Shown in pieces: positions 9,401-18,208 of a DNA stretch of 64,000 nt. Position 1 is the first letter of the stretch; each line of letters opens with the position of its first letter. Source of the DNA: Bifidobacterium angulatum DSM 20098 = JCM 7096. GTDB lineage: Bacteria > Actinomycetota > Actinomycetes > Actinomycetales > Bifidobacteriaceae. The notes under the pieces were generated by a model. That model worked only from the letters and a program-made list of their open reading frames with translations. It had not been told where the DNA came from and searched no databases. The translations under genes and the position numbers were made by a program. The stretch lies in the NCBI RefSeq assembly GCF_001025155.1, contig NZ_AP012322.1, positions 1,550,001 to 1,614,000 of the forward strand, in the 5' to 3' direction.

Positions 9401-10625
9401 CGTCGGTATGCTTCACTGCGGAAACCGGCCAAGCGCCTGGACATACCGGCATTTTGCCGGGACGCTGCGCCATGGGCGGTGCATTGCGTTCGGGGGATGT
9501 GATGGACAGCGATACGCGCGTGGCCACAAGCGTGCGATAATCCGGCGCGTCGCGGTCTCGCCGATCCTTTTCCAGCTCGATAAGCCGAGACTGCAGATCC
9601 CCGTGTTGTGCACGATCGAACAGGTATTCAGGGTAGGACCCGCGGAAGGTCTGCACGGATTCGTCGGGATTGCCCGCAAGCACAATGGCCGTTCCCCGGT
9701 TGTGCAATGTTTCGATAAAACGCAGCCCGGCAAGTGTGGTGTCTTGAAAATCGTCGACAATCAGCATTCGGGGCACCATATCGGCAAGCAGACCGTCGTC
9801 GGACCCATCCGGGCGTTCCAGCACCGCGGCGCCTTCGACCAGCAGTTTGGAGGCGTCAAGACGGTACTCGCCGGAATAAGTGTCGGCAAGAGCGTGCGCG
9901 TATTCGCCACGCAGCGCGAATGCGAGACGCCATTGCACCGTCAGGCGTTCCTCATCTCGCCAATCGCCTTGCGGGAAATGCCGCGGAGCTTCCAGCAGAT
10001 CGCCTTCGCGCTCCGGTGTCACGCCAAGCTCATCCATGCGGGCAAGCATGTCTCGCAGCTGGCTGACGAATGAGGCGGAAATGCCGTTTTCGAATATCGC
10101 GGCGGTGGAACCTGCGCCGATGTTCCCGCCATTCGAAGCGGTCCCGGCGTTCAATGTCGGGGCCACGGCGTTCGCCCAATCATCCTGTGCGAAGTAATAC
10201 CTGAGCAGATGACAGGTGTCGCATAGATCACCACTGACCGCATGCCGCAGGTGCACAGCCAGCACCTGACGCAGCAACGCGTCCTGTTCGGCACCATTGA
10301 GCAGTTTGGGCATCGGCAGTTTGCGGAACGACCGGTTGGCCGCGATGATGCGGAACGCGACCGCCGATAACGTGGTGACAGGTCTGGCCTGGGCGAGCGC
10401 TCCGAGTTCGCGAATGGCCATGTCGGAAAGGCTGCTGGCCAGATTACGGTTGGGAACGCACATGATGGCTCCGTTGTCACCGAATCTGCGCAGCGCGGAC
10501 AGCAACGACCGATAGCACAGCGTGGTTTTCCCGCCCCCGGGCATACCGGCGATCAACAACGGTCTCGCCGTTTCCCCGTTGATCAGCGTTTCGATCGCAT
10601 TCGTTGCATTCCCTAAATCACCCAT
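6459..10625 (-). CDS. Helicase-nuclease with Fe-S cluster cysteines (AdnA-like)
   Basis: The 1388-residue protein starts at a clear ATG and shows Walker A GMPGGGKTT near residue 30 and the motif II-like LIVDDFQDT. Other helicase motifs are more degenerate than in the partner, as for the weak AdnA motor. The C-terminal nuclease has FGTLIHAV, GRIDR and LIDYKTGRKRQ, so its active site looks intact. Cysteines C1005/C1008 before the nuclease and C1366, C1372 and C1375 at the extreme C-terminus (C-x5-C-x2-C) match the 4Fe-4S staple of AddB/AdnA-type nucleases. It is upstream of and overlaps the AdnB-like gene by 4 bp (ATGA). Expected role: one half of a heterodimer that unwinds and degrades DNA ends during double-strand-break repair. 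Confidence 0.88.
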   Translation of the reverse strand: MGDLGNATNAIETLINGETARPLLIAGMPGGGKTTLCYRSLLSALRRFGDNGAIMCVPNRNLASSLSDMAIRELGALAQARPVTTLSAVAFRIIAANRSFRKLPMPKLLNGAEQDALLRQVLAVHLRHAVSGDLCDTCHLLRYYFAQDDWANAVAPTLNAGTASNGGNIGAGSTAAIFENGISASFVSQLRDMLARMDELGVTPEREGDLLEAPRHFPQGDWRDEERLTVQWRLAFALRGEYAHALADTYSGEYRLDASKLLVEGAAVLERPDGSDDGLLADMVPRMLIVDDFQDTTLAGLRFIETLHNRGTAIVLAGNPDESVQTFRGSYPEYLFDRAQHGDLQSRLIELEKDRRDRDAPDYRTLVATRVSLSITSPERNAPPMAQRPGKMPVCPGAWPVSAVKHTDDSLQTAIYRSAREELDDVVWRIKRSHLDRGTEWNDMAVIAHDNATVRQFGERLRRDGVPVRYSSVTRPLKSEPFVQGLFALIELAQLREQGLDGTDMSLKNIGAFARSRIAALMGSALVTTGGKPGEGAPARIEPIESAMSSLESLAGLEGVADDPNGHAVADEPTDETAGRAVDGSELARIVREWEALKESERRNGADMTIQIADVADGTGEERPAAFSVLSQYAMLALDGKAAPCADMLGVIGSVVGGGPHLKAFQRVFRLIDRVAEGMRSLPSKEPQFVLALAWDVTGVAEHWQRMALMNTPEGRAANDRLDAAMRLFQYAQGGMIGTDIDGFIDQVRSMEIEADSLAKTGPVEQAVTLTTPAGASGRHWACVWIPALQQDVWPNLAERATLFGGEDLADVVLHGDAAAQPCSSGHDARLETVLASEKKSFLVAITRGALVMVSAVLSDDTTPSDFMYGYLPEHCPRDIDAVTFATVGESGDNGEFAGLDADPRGLVAQARVMLARYPEHSPQACDARKTLALLAEHGIDVADPDYWPFLDGADSTERRDGAQNTADAARKAGITSRSVEETLDDNGSPVVTLSPSAVDNLWACPVCWLLENRFAGPRIGSAATSFGTLIHAVAQKGSAEGLDLPGAVAGSSVEGAVDAVAHRLVDIYDAIKPDFSSIAKAAERYTAMLKDEQAETTLHNLASYFVESNASSYLNKNEGKFDIGTLESASCEEEFSARFGLDDICMAYNALPGMSPVGRTALMQLMGILVGGWPEGMREDLTVRLSGRIDRKEMRRLRDGSQTIRLIDYKTGRKRQLAEIFNDLQLVCYQLGLMFPEHGRAGERPHIAQSGLFYVQDDAAPASSYSPESAFQPPLFLNGALNAEGFVARDHYPRLDKFTDIPPLPAGKPSALDAVDDNAWQGFLSWNGTQAMWSLTMIARVFYAAAASRSHVIVAHPTRQHKGHCRMTDVCPACAGQVDTVFETRQA

Positions 10626-10794
10626 GCTCCCAGACTAACCGCTTACGCACGCCGGCAGGTACCGGCCTTACGGATTTCCACGCCGTTTCATCGCGTGTTC
10701 CAACGGATGAGATACGACTCGCCGTGCTGTTCCGTTTCCCCCGTCCATGCCGTCACGCAGAATGCTTACACCCTCAATGTGGAAGGAACGAATC

Positions 10795-11925
10795 ATGATC
10801 AAGAACACCTCGCCTCCGTTAGGCTCCGAGCCACCGACCATCGACGGATTCACGTTCGTCCGCCCGATTGGTTCAGGCTCCACCGCGAACGTATACCTCT
10901 ACCGACAGCTGGACCGGAACCGCCCGGTGGCCGTCAAGGTGGGCAATGTCGCCCGCCACCCGCAGGCTTCGGCTCGCATCGCCCATGAAGCCCACATTCT
11001 GGGGCTGCTGCCGCAGCACCCTCACATTCTTCCCTTGCTTGCGATGGGGACCGCAGGCTCTGGCTTGAACTACCTTGTTTTCGAATATGCATCCGGCGGC
11101 AACTGCCATAGTCTGCTGCGCACCCGCGAAACCTCTTGCGCCGACATGCTTCGTTTCGGTGTCAAATTGGCGGATGCGCTCTGTGCGGTGCACCGCGCGG
11201 GTATAGTGCACCGCGACATCAAACCCGGCAATGTGCTGATCACCGCGGCAGGCGAGCCCGTGCTGGCCGATTTCGGCACCGCCTGCAGCGTTTACGGGGC
11301 AGACGACGCCTGCTATTCGATCCCCTGGTCGGCACCGGAATCGCTTGCGCATCGCAAGCCATGCGAAGGCACCGACATGTATTCCCTAGCCGCATTGCTG
11401 TATGCCTTGCTTGCCGGGGCGTCACCGTTCGAATACGGGTATCGCCCACGGTCCAGTGCGCAGCTGCGGAGCATCATTCTCTCCCAGCCGGTACCCCCGC
11501 TCAACCGCCCGGACGTTCCTGAACCCGTCGAACTGCTGTTGCGGCGGGCAATGGCGAAGAATCCATCGGACCGATTCCCCTCCATGCCGGATTTTGCATT
11601 GGAGCTGCGGCGCGCAGATCTACTGGTGTCCTCCAAGCGCACGATGCTCTCCCCGGTCGCGGAAGCACCCACCGGCATGGCAATCTCCTCACCGCGATCA
11701 GCCGTTCCGCCGAGAGGACGATCCGCCACGCGGTCTGGCCATGCAGACCGGAATCGGCGCTCGCCTTGGCGCAAAACGCCTATGGCGGCACTCTCCGCGA
11801 TTCCGCTGCTGCTGTTCCTGATCGTGCTAGCCGGCACGCATACGGATTCGGTGCAGATGCCGGAACCGGTTCACATCCTTGATGCCGAGGAGTCGAACGT
11901 TCAGGCGCGGATGCGGATCTCCTGA
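10795..11925 (+). CDS. pkb2: Membrane-anchored eukaryotic-type Ser/Thr protein kinase (Pkb2-like)
   Basis: The 376-residue protein has an N-terminal Hanks-type kinase domain: glycine loop GSGSTANVYLYR (about 25-36), VAVK with Lys48, HRDIKPGNVL with catalytic Asp141, DFG, and WSAPES as the APE motif. One transmembrane helix follows at about 330-346 and then a short outside tail. There are no PASTA repeats, so it is not the cell-wall-sensing PknB type. The start chosen is ATG 10795, preceded by GGAAGGA; the frame is open further upstream but without a better site. It is the first gene of a cluster with FN3, MoxR, DUF58 and transglutaminase-like genes, the set described in bifidobacteria as PFNA, where the kinase is called Pkb2. 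A role in phosphorylating cluster partners is an inference. Confidence 0.9.
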   Translation: MIKNTSPPLGSEPPTIDGFTFVRPIGSGSTANVYLYRQLDRNRPVAVKVGNVARHPQASARIAHEAHILGLLPQHPHILPLLAMGTAGSGLNYLVFEYASGGNCHSLLRTRETSCADMLRFGVKLADALCAVHRAGIVHRDIKPGNVLITAAGEPVLADFGTACSVYGADDACYSIPWSAPESLAHRKPCEGTDMYSLAALLYALLAGASPFEYGYRPRSSAQLRSIILSQPVPPLNRPDVPEPVELLLRRAMAKNPSDRFPSMPDFALELRRADLLVSSKRTMLSPVAEAPTGMAISSPRSAVPPRGRSATRSGHADRNRRSPWRKTPMAALSAIPLLLFLIVLAGTHTDSVQMPEPVHILDAEESNVQARMRIS

Positions 11926-12076
11926 CCTCGGCCGGCGCCATGACACGCCTATAGCCGGCCGGATACCGGAAGACCTGGCTGCGCCCATGCCGATTCGGCG
12001 CAGATGGCGACGCAGATCCATTTCCGTTGCCTGTCGTTACATGCCGTTGCATGCTTTCGTCTGCCAAAATCCGCTG

Positions 12077-12116
12077 GAGTCTGCCTGAGTCTGCCTGAAT
12101 CTGCCGGAGTCTGCCG
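12077..12116. repeat. Four tandem 10-bp repeats between kinase and FN3 genes
   Basis: Units GAGTCTGCCT, GAGTCTGCCT, GAATCTGCCG and GAGTCTGCCG lie head to tail in the 298-bp gap (11926-12223) between the kinase and FN3 genes. The period of 10 bp is close to one helical turn. I see no ORF and no clear promoter in the rest of this gap. Confidence 0.6.
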
Positions 12117-12223
12117 GATGGCGTTTCCATAGCGCTTCGCCTTACCGCCATCGCACCGTATTCGTCCTCACTTCGAGTCCCTGCCCTCATAATCCCCGCC
12201 GCCACTTCACCGAACGGATCATC

Positions 12224-15200
12224 ATGCCTTTGCCTTCACCTCGTCTATGGCGCCGCATACGCAACGCCGATGTACCATCTTCTTTCCCCATGCCGCCGCA
12301 CATACGCCGGCGCATTCCCCCAGCGCTCATCCTCGTTATGCTGCTGGCCTTCATAGCCGGCGTGCTGGTGGTGCAGTCCGTAGTCAGGCATCAGGTGCAC
12401 TGCGACGATGGCAGCGTATGGGTCATGTCGCAGAGCCACGGCAAGGCGGTACGGTTCAATGCGGACATCGAAGAGCCCACAGGAGCGGTGCGCGCCATGA
12501 AGGGTCGCTTCGACATCCTGCAATCCGGAGACGATGCGCTGCTTGCCGGAAGCACGCATATCGCTTCCATAGACGCACCGACGTTGAACATCACCGACTA
12601 TGACGTTTCCACACGCGACAGCATCATGCTGCTGGGCGGCGGAACCGTGGCGATGGTTTCCCGTCGCAGCGGCGACCTGCACACCGGCTCCCTGGAACGC
12701 ATCGGTGAACTTGCCAAGGCGAGCGGCACGCCGGTCATGCGGTTGGGAACCGGAGGCAAGGCGGTCGTCGATTACCAAGGCACCGTATGGGGGTACCGGC
12801 CGAGCGACGGCACGGTATTGTCGTTCACACGTTCAGACCGACGAGCGGCATCGGTCTGTTCCCTGTCCGGCGGTGAACGCCTGGCTGTTTCGGCATTCAC
12901 CGTAGTCGACGGTGTTCCCGTCGTATTGTCAGGCAATCGGCTCGTGTTCCCGGGAGGCGAAACCACCATCGATGATTCCGGGCGCATGCTCTTGCAGTCG
13001 ACGCCGACCGATGACAGGCAATCCGGCTGGGTTGCGATTGCTCTGCCGGGCAAACTCGCCCTGATCAGCCTTCGGACGCAGTCGCCCGAACCCGTGCTGT
13101 TGGATTCCCTAGGCTCGGGAGCGCCGGCGCAACCGGTTTCGGCTGGCGGATGCGTGCATGCGGCGTTCGCGCAGCATACCGATAATGCCATCCAAGCGTG
13201 CTCGCCGTCTGCCGAGCATGCGGATTTCATATCGCTCGCATCGGTGACGCCTTCCTCGGAGCTGGTGTTTCGGGCCAACCATCGTCATGTTGTGCTCAAC
13301 GACGTTGCAAACGGCACCATCTGGAACCCGCAGCGTTCGCCTGAGACCATCGCGCTGCAGTGGAACGCCCTGCAACCGGATCGCGACCAGCAGCGCGAGG
13401 ATTCCTCCACAGCCTTGGAAGCCAAGCATTCCGTAACGCCCGACTGCGATTCTTCGTCCTCGTCCACCGGCCATATACGGGCTGTGGATGATGAATTCGG
13501 CATTCGCCCGTCAAGCCGCATGACGCTTGACGTGCTACGTAACGACGAAAGTACCGGCTGTTCCGCGCTTCGTATCGACCGGATCGGCGCGCCGACAGGC
13601 GGCGCTGTGCGCATCACGCCGGTTCGTCATGGGCGATATCTGCAGGTCGATGCTTCCGAATTGCCAAGCGGCACCATACGGTTCACCTACAGCGTTTCGG
13701 ACGGGCACGGCCAAAGCGCTTCCGCCTCCGTACGCCTGAACGTCGCCGAGGCCAATCGCAATCAGCCGCCGGTGCAGACCGACGTTCCTGCGGATATCCC
13801 CGTCGAACGGGGCGCATCCTACACGGCAAGCGTGCTGGATTCCTTCACCGACCCGGACGGCGATCCGCTGACGTTGGTATCGGCAAAGCCTCAGAACAGT
13901 GGCACACGCCTCTCCGCCCGCGCGGATGGGCGGCTGACCTTCGACGCCGGAACGGTGGAATCAGGCAGGATCGGTGTTGAGCTGACCGTTTCCGACGGAA
14001 CCGCCGCCACGACGGGAATCGTGTTCTTCGCCATTCACGCCGCGGATAGTCTGGGCGCGCAGATCGACCCGATATCGCAGGATGCCATCTCGGCGGTTCC
14101 CGTCACCGTCGACCTGTCGCCCTACATTCATGCCACTGGCACGCATACCCCGTTATTGACCGACGTCACGGCACCAGAGAACACGAGCACAACGGCGAAC
14201 GGATCGGACATGACCGTCTCGTTCACCGCGGCCTCGCCAGGCACCTACCACGTGCCGTTCACGGTGCGACAGGGGCGACAGCAATCCGCAGGAACCATAC
14301 GATTCAACGTCAGTCCGCCTGCCACGGAACGCTCCACGCCCATCACGACAAACGATGTCGTCGTATTAGGAGCCAACGGCACCGCCATACTCGAGCCGTT
14401 ATCCAACGACCTCGACCCGATGGGCGGCGTGCTTTCCCTCGCTTCCGCTTCGGCACCGCCCGATACCACGATCCGCACGACCGTAGTGGCACGAAACAGA
14501 GTGCATCTGGAAGCCCGGCACCCGTTGGACGCTCCGATCACCATCACCTATACCGCAGTGAATGCGGTCGGCACCTCGCAGGGAAGCATCATCGTGCATC
14601 CAGCAAGCACGGTTTCAGGCCCGGCACTGATACGCGCCGAAGACTTCACCGTCCCCGTGCGATGCGGCGGCACCCGCACCGTGGATGTGCTGAGCCATAT
14701 ACGCTATGACGAGGATGCCGGAATGACGCTGGAAGGCAGGCTGAACACCACGGCATCATTTCAGGGCATGGTGCACGCATCGGAACTTTCCATCCGATAC
14801 CAAGCACCGGACCGCCCCGGAGAATATTCGGCCGTCTACACCGTCGGCAACGACTACGGCGAAACCGTGTCCGCAACCGTAACCTTTGCCGTGCACCAGC
14901 GTGATGCCGACAGCAAAAAACCACCCAAACCGCGCGATATCCAAACCCGAGTCGCTCCAGGCGGCACGGTACGCATCCCCATCGCACTTGGCGGCGTCGA
15001 CGATGCCGACGACGTGATGCTGTTGGGATTGGGCAACGAGACTCCCGCGCGCGGGCGAATCGTGGAAACCGGCGCGGATTACATGATCTACGAGGCCTAT
15101 ACCGATGCCAACGGTACCGACAGCTTCTCCTATGCGGTGGAGGATTGGTCCGGACGCAAATCCCAAGCCACGATCCGGGTAGGCATATCCGCGGCATCCT

Positions 15201-18200
15201 CACCCAGCGGCGTAACGGCCCGCGACGATGATGTAACAGTACGCCCCGGAAGCACACTCGCCGTGCCCGTCACCGCCAATGACCTATCGCACGACGGCGC
15301 GAATCTTACGCTGCTGCGCAAACTGGAGACCCACGGGCGAATCGACGCCCGCGTGACCGGCAGCGCAATCACCTTCACAGCGCCAGAGCACGAAGGCACC
15401 TACTACATCATCTATACCGTGCGCAATCAGGCAGGTCTTGAAGACACTGCCACACTGAGCGTACAGGTCAGCAGAACCGCCAGAATCAGACCCCCGCAAG
15501 CCTACGACCACAGGATCGCGGCGCATACGACGCTCGGCAAACGCAAGGTGACGGTGAATATCGCGGACCGGATCGCAAACCCTTCCGGCCCGTTCAGCGA
15601 ATTATCCGTGCACGTGGACGATGCGGCCCGGCGACAAGCGCACGGCAGCGTGCAGGGTACCGTCATCACGTTGGAACTCGCGCAGGAGGCGTACACGATT
15701 CCATACACCGTTACGAATACCGTGCATGGACTCGGCTCCACCGCCTTCATCCATGTACCGGCATACGGGGCCTTTCCACCGACGCTGCGACCCGATGCAC
15801 CGGAACTGACCGTACCATCGGGGAAAACCATCACCTTCGCCCTTGCCGATTATGTACGCGTCGGCGCAGGGAAAACGGCCTATGCCGACAGCCGCGAACC
15901 CATCGCAACCGCCAAAGGCGGGGACGGCATAGCGCTTGACGGCGGGAAAACCATACGATTCACCGCCCCGAACGATTATGCCGGCCCGGCTTCGATCGCG
16001 CTCACCGCCACGGACGCCGATCCCAGAAGCGGAAAGCCTGGCGCATCCGCAACGATCATGGTGCCCGTCACCGTTACGGGAGGGCGGCAATCACTGCCCA
16101 CGTTCCCCACAACGACAATCGATATGGCACCCGGCGATACCGATCGCCTCATCGACCTGCATGCATTGACCATATCCACCAGCCATCGCGAGTCTTCGGA
16201 ACGTTTCACCTATTCGGGGGGACTGACCTCTCAAGCCATACAAGCCACCGTGTCGAACACCGGGCAGTTGCGGATACGCATCGCCGATGAGGCCAGTCCC
16301 GGCGCAACCGTCAGCATTCCGATTCGCATCCATGCCGGAACGGATACGGTGGAAGCGGGATTGAGCGTGCGCATCGTGGCCTCTTCACGTCCGCTCGCCC
16401 GCATCGCGGAACGGACCATACGGCTGCACGCCGGCGCAACACAGCATGTCAACATACTGGCCGACGCCTATAACCCCTTCCCCGGCACTCCGCTTACGGT
16501 AACGCAATGCACAGGCATAGACACTGGCACAGCCACAGGAGAGTCCGTCACGATACGATGCGACGAATCAGGCGACATCGCAGTACGCGCCATCAATGGC
16601 AGCGGATCGTATGATGTCGCCGTTACCGTCGCGGACGCGACCCGGGCGAAGGACCGCATGGTCACCGGCATACTGCATGTGGCGACAACGGACGTTCCCG
16701 ACGCCCCGTCACTGTCAATCATGCGCGCGCAATCGCAGGATGGAGCCGTTACCCTAGTCTGGAATCCCGGCAGGAACAATGGTGCTGAGATTCTTGAATA
16801 CGAGGTGCATGCCACCGGCCATAACACGGTATCGTGCGGAACCGATACGGTGTGCACCATCGACGGATTGTCCAATGGCAGGCAATACACGTTCACGGTG
16901 CGAGCCAGAAACGATATCGGCTGGTCGGCGTATTCCAACACCGTCACTGCTACTCCGGACGCTCCTCCGGGAACGCCGTTGCGCCTCCATGCGACCGGCG
17001 GAAGGAACGCTTTGCACGTCACGTGGCAGCCTCCTTCCGGCAGCGGCACGGCGTTCAGCGCACCAACGTCCTACACCGTCACGCTCACCGGTTCCGACGG
17101 CAGCCGCCATGAACAGCAGATCGAAGCCGATGCTTTACAAGCCTCATTCCAGATCTCGGACGCCATGCTATCCGCTTCCCTGTCGTTCACCGTCGGCGTC
17201 CGCGCCGCGAATGCCGTCGGATCCGGAAATCAGGCCGGCCTGACCGTGAACGCCGGTGAAGTCTACGGCATCCCCGATCGTCCTGTCATCACCATGCGCC
17301 AGGATGCCAGCGAGCCGAATATCATCAGGGGATCGATCGCCCTAGGCGAGATGCGCGGCAATTCCTGCACCAGCATTACGGTGAATGGCCACGCACTGAG
17401 CAGGGAGCCGACTTGCACAAGCACCTCGTTCGCATTCGACATCGCAGATAGCGAGTTCTTCTCACAACTGTCGATAAACGCCACCGTGGAGACGAATCAT
17501 GGTCTGCAGATGCGTTCCGAATCGGCATCGGTCACTCCCGTCACGCCCATAGGGCGTGCCGAGTTCGCGAACGCGGATGGTTCGGATGCCGTTTGCACCA
17601 TGCGATGGCGTATTACCGGCAAAGCCGATTCCGTTATGGCCCAATTGCATGGCATGACCAGTTCCCGGAAAACCGGTGTATTGGAATACACGCCAGCCCC
17701 CTGGACCCCATGCGAAACGGGGACCGTCACCGCTCTGCTGAACGGCGAATCCGGAGCCACCATGATCGGGCCCGCCGATCTCAGTATGAACAAGCCTGCC
17801 GCGAATATCACGCCACCGACCTCCATCCGATGGGATGGACGCAACCACATCATCGTGCGTGGCGGCCATATAGACACGTATGGGCAACCAGCCACCATTC
17901 GTCTGCTCATTAATGCGGTTCCCTTCGTATGGGAACCATCAGTCACCCAACGCATCGACGTGTCCTCGCTGCCGGATGCCGCCTCATACCGTTGGACGGT
18001 TCACGTCACCGCCAACGGCGGCGACCACCGGCTTGACGCAGTACATGAGTCCACAGGGAATCTTGTGGAGGGCGCACGCGCCGTCATTCCCTCTTCCATG
18101 CCGGCGATGCTGCGAAGCCGGCGCGACACGAATTCCGGACATGCAATAGCACCATCAAACAACCACTATTCAGGAGACGCCTATGAATTGCGTACGTATT

Positions 18201-18208
18201 CCCGGTAG
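12224..18208 (+). CDS. fn3: Giant N-terminally anchored surface protein with Ig/cadherin-like repeats and two FN3 domains
   Basis: This 1994-residue protein has a basic N-terminus and one transmembrane helix at about 31-52 (ALILVMLLAFIAGVLVV), so it is probably a type II protein with the rest outside. Residues about 60-390 look like a beta-rich propeller-type region. From about 425 to 1480 there are tandem Ig/cadherin-like modules of about 90-100 residues, with recurring VLxND, DPDGDPL and FTYSVSDG-type motifs. Two fibronectin type III domains follow at about 1489-1680. The first ends with G-W-S-A-Y-S (1566-1571), reminiscent of the cytokine-receptor WSXWS box. There is no LPXTG motif. The ribosome-binding site at the ATG is weak. 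In bifidobacteria the FN3 protein of this cluster has been linked to host cytokine binding; that role is not shown here. It overlaps the MoxR gene by 26 bp. Confidence 0.87.
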   Translation: MPLPSPRLWRRIRNADVPSSFPMPPHIRRRIPPALILVMLLAFIAGVLVVQSVVRHQVHCDDGSVWVMSQSHGKAVRFNADIEEPTGAVRAMKGRFDILQSGDDALLAGSTHIASIDAPTLNITDYDVSTRDSIMLLGGGTVAMVSRRSGDLHTGSLERIGELAKASGTPVMRLGTGGKAVVDYQGTVWGYRPSDGTVLSFTRSDRRAASVCSLSGGERLAVSAFTVVDGVPVVLSGNRLVFPGGETTIDDSGRMLLQSTPTDDRQSGWVAIALPGKLALISLRTQSPEPVLLDSLGSGAPAQPVSAGGCVHAAFAQHTDNAIQACSPSAEHADFISLASVTPSSELVFRANHRHVVLNDVANGTIWNPQRSPETIALQWNALQPDRDQQREDSSTALEAKHSVTPDCDSSSSSTGHIRAVDDEFGIRPSSRMTLDVLRNDESTGCSALRIDRIGAPTGGAVRITPVRHGRYLQVDASELPSGTIRFTYSVSDGHGQSASASVRLNVAEANRNQPPVQTDVPADIPVERGASYTASVLDSFTDPDGDPLTLVSAKPQNSGTRLSARADGRLTFDAGTVESGRIGVELTVSDGTAATTGIVFFAIHAADSLGAQIDPISQDAISAVPVTVDLSPYIHATGTHTPLLTDVTAPENTSTTANGSDMTVSFTAASPGTYHVPFTVRQGRQQSAGTIRFNVSPPATERSTPITTNDVVVLGANGTAILEPLSNDLDPMGGVLSLASASAPPDTTIRTTVVARNRVHLEARHPLDAPITITYTAVNAVGTSQGSIIVHPASTVSGPALIRAEDFTVPVRCGGTRTVDVLSHIRYDEDAGMTLEGRLNTTASFQGMVHASELSIRYQAPDRPGEYSAVYTVGNDYGETVSATVTFAVHQRDADSKKPPKPRDIQTRVAPGGTVRIPIALGGVDDADDVMLLGLGNETPARGRIVETGADYMIYEAYTDANGTDSFSYAVEDWSGRKSQATIRVGISAASSPSGVTARDDDVTVRPGSTLAVPVTANDLSHDGANLTLLRKLETHGRIDARVTGSAITFTAPEHEGTYYIIYTVRNQAGLEDTATLSVQVSRTARIRPPQAYDHRIAAHTTLGKRKVTVNIADRIANPSGPFSELSVHVDDAARRQAHGSVQGTVITLELAQEAYTIPYTVTNTVHGLGSTAFIHVPAYGAFPPTLRPDAPELTVPSGKTITFALADYVRVGAGKTAYADSREPIATAKGGDGIALDGGKTIRFTAPNDYAGPASIALTATDADPRSGKPGASATIMVPVTVTGGRQSLPTFPTTTIDMAPGDTDRLIDLHALTISTSHRESSERFTYSGGLTSQAIQATVSNTGQLRIRIADEASPGATVSIPIRIHAGTDTVEAGLSVRIVASSRPLARIAERTIRLHAGATQHVNILADAYNPFPGTPLTVTQCTGIDTGTATGESVTIRCDESGDIAVRAINGSGSYDVAVTVADATRAKDRMVTGILHVATTDVPDAPSLSIMRAQSQDGAVTLVWNPGRNNGAEILEYEVHATGHNTVSCGTDTVCTIDGLSNGRQYTFTVRARNDIGWSAYSNTVTATPDAPPGTPLRLHATGGRNALHVTWQPPSGSGTAFSAPTSYTVTLTGSDGSRHEQQIEADALQASFQISDAMLSASLSFTVGVRAANAVGSGNQAGLTVNAGEVYGIPDRPVITMRQDASEPNIIRGSIALGEMRGNSCTSITVNGHALSREPTCTSTSFAFDIADSEFFSQLSINATVETNHGLQMRSESASVTPVTPIGRAEFANADGSDAVCTMRWRITGKADSVMAQLHGMTSSRKTGVLEYTPAPWTPCETGTVTALLNGESGATMIGPADLSMNKPAANITPPTSIRWDGRNHIIVRGGHIDTYGQPATIRLLINAVPFVWEPSVTQRIDVSSLPDAASYRWTVHVTANGGDHRLDAVHESTGNLVEGARAVIPSSMPAMLRSRRDTNSGHAIAPSNNHYSGDAYELRTYSR

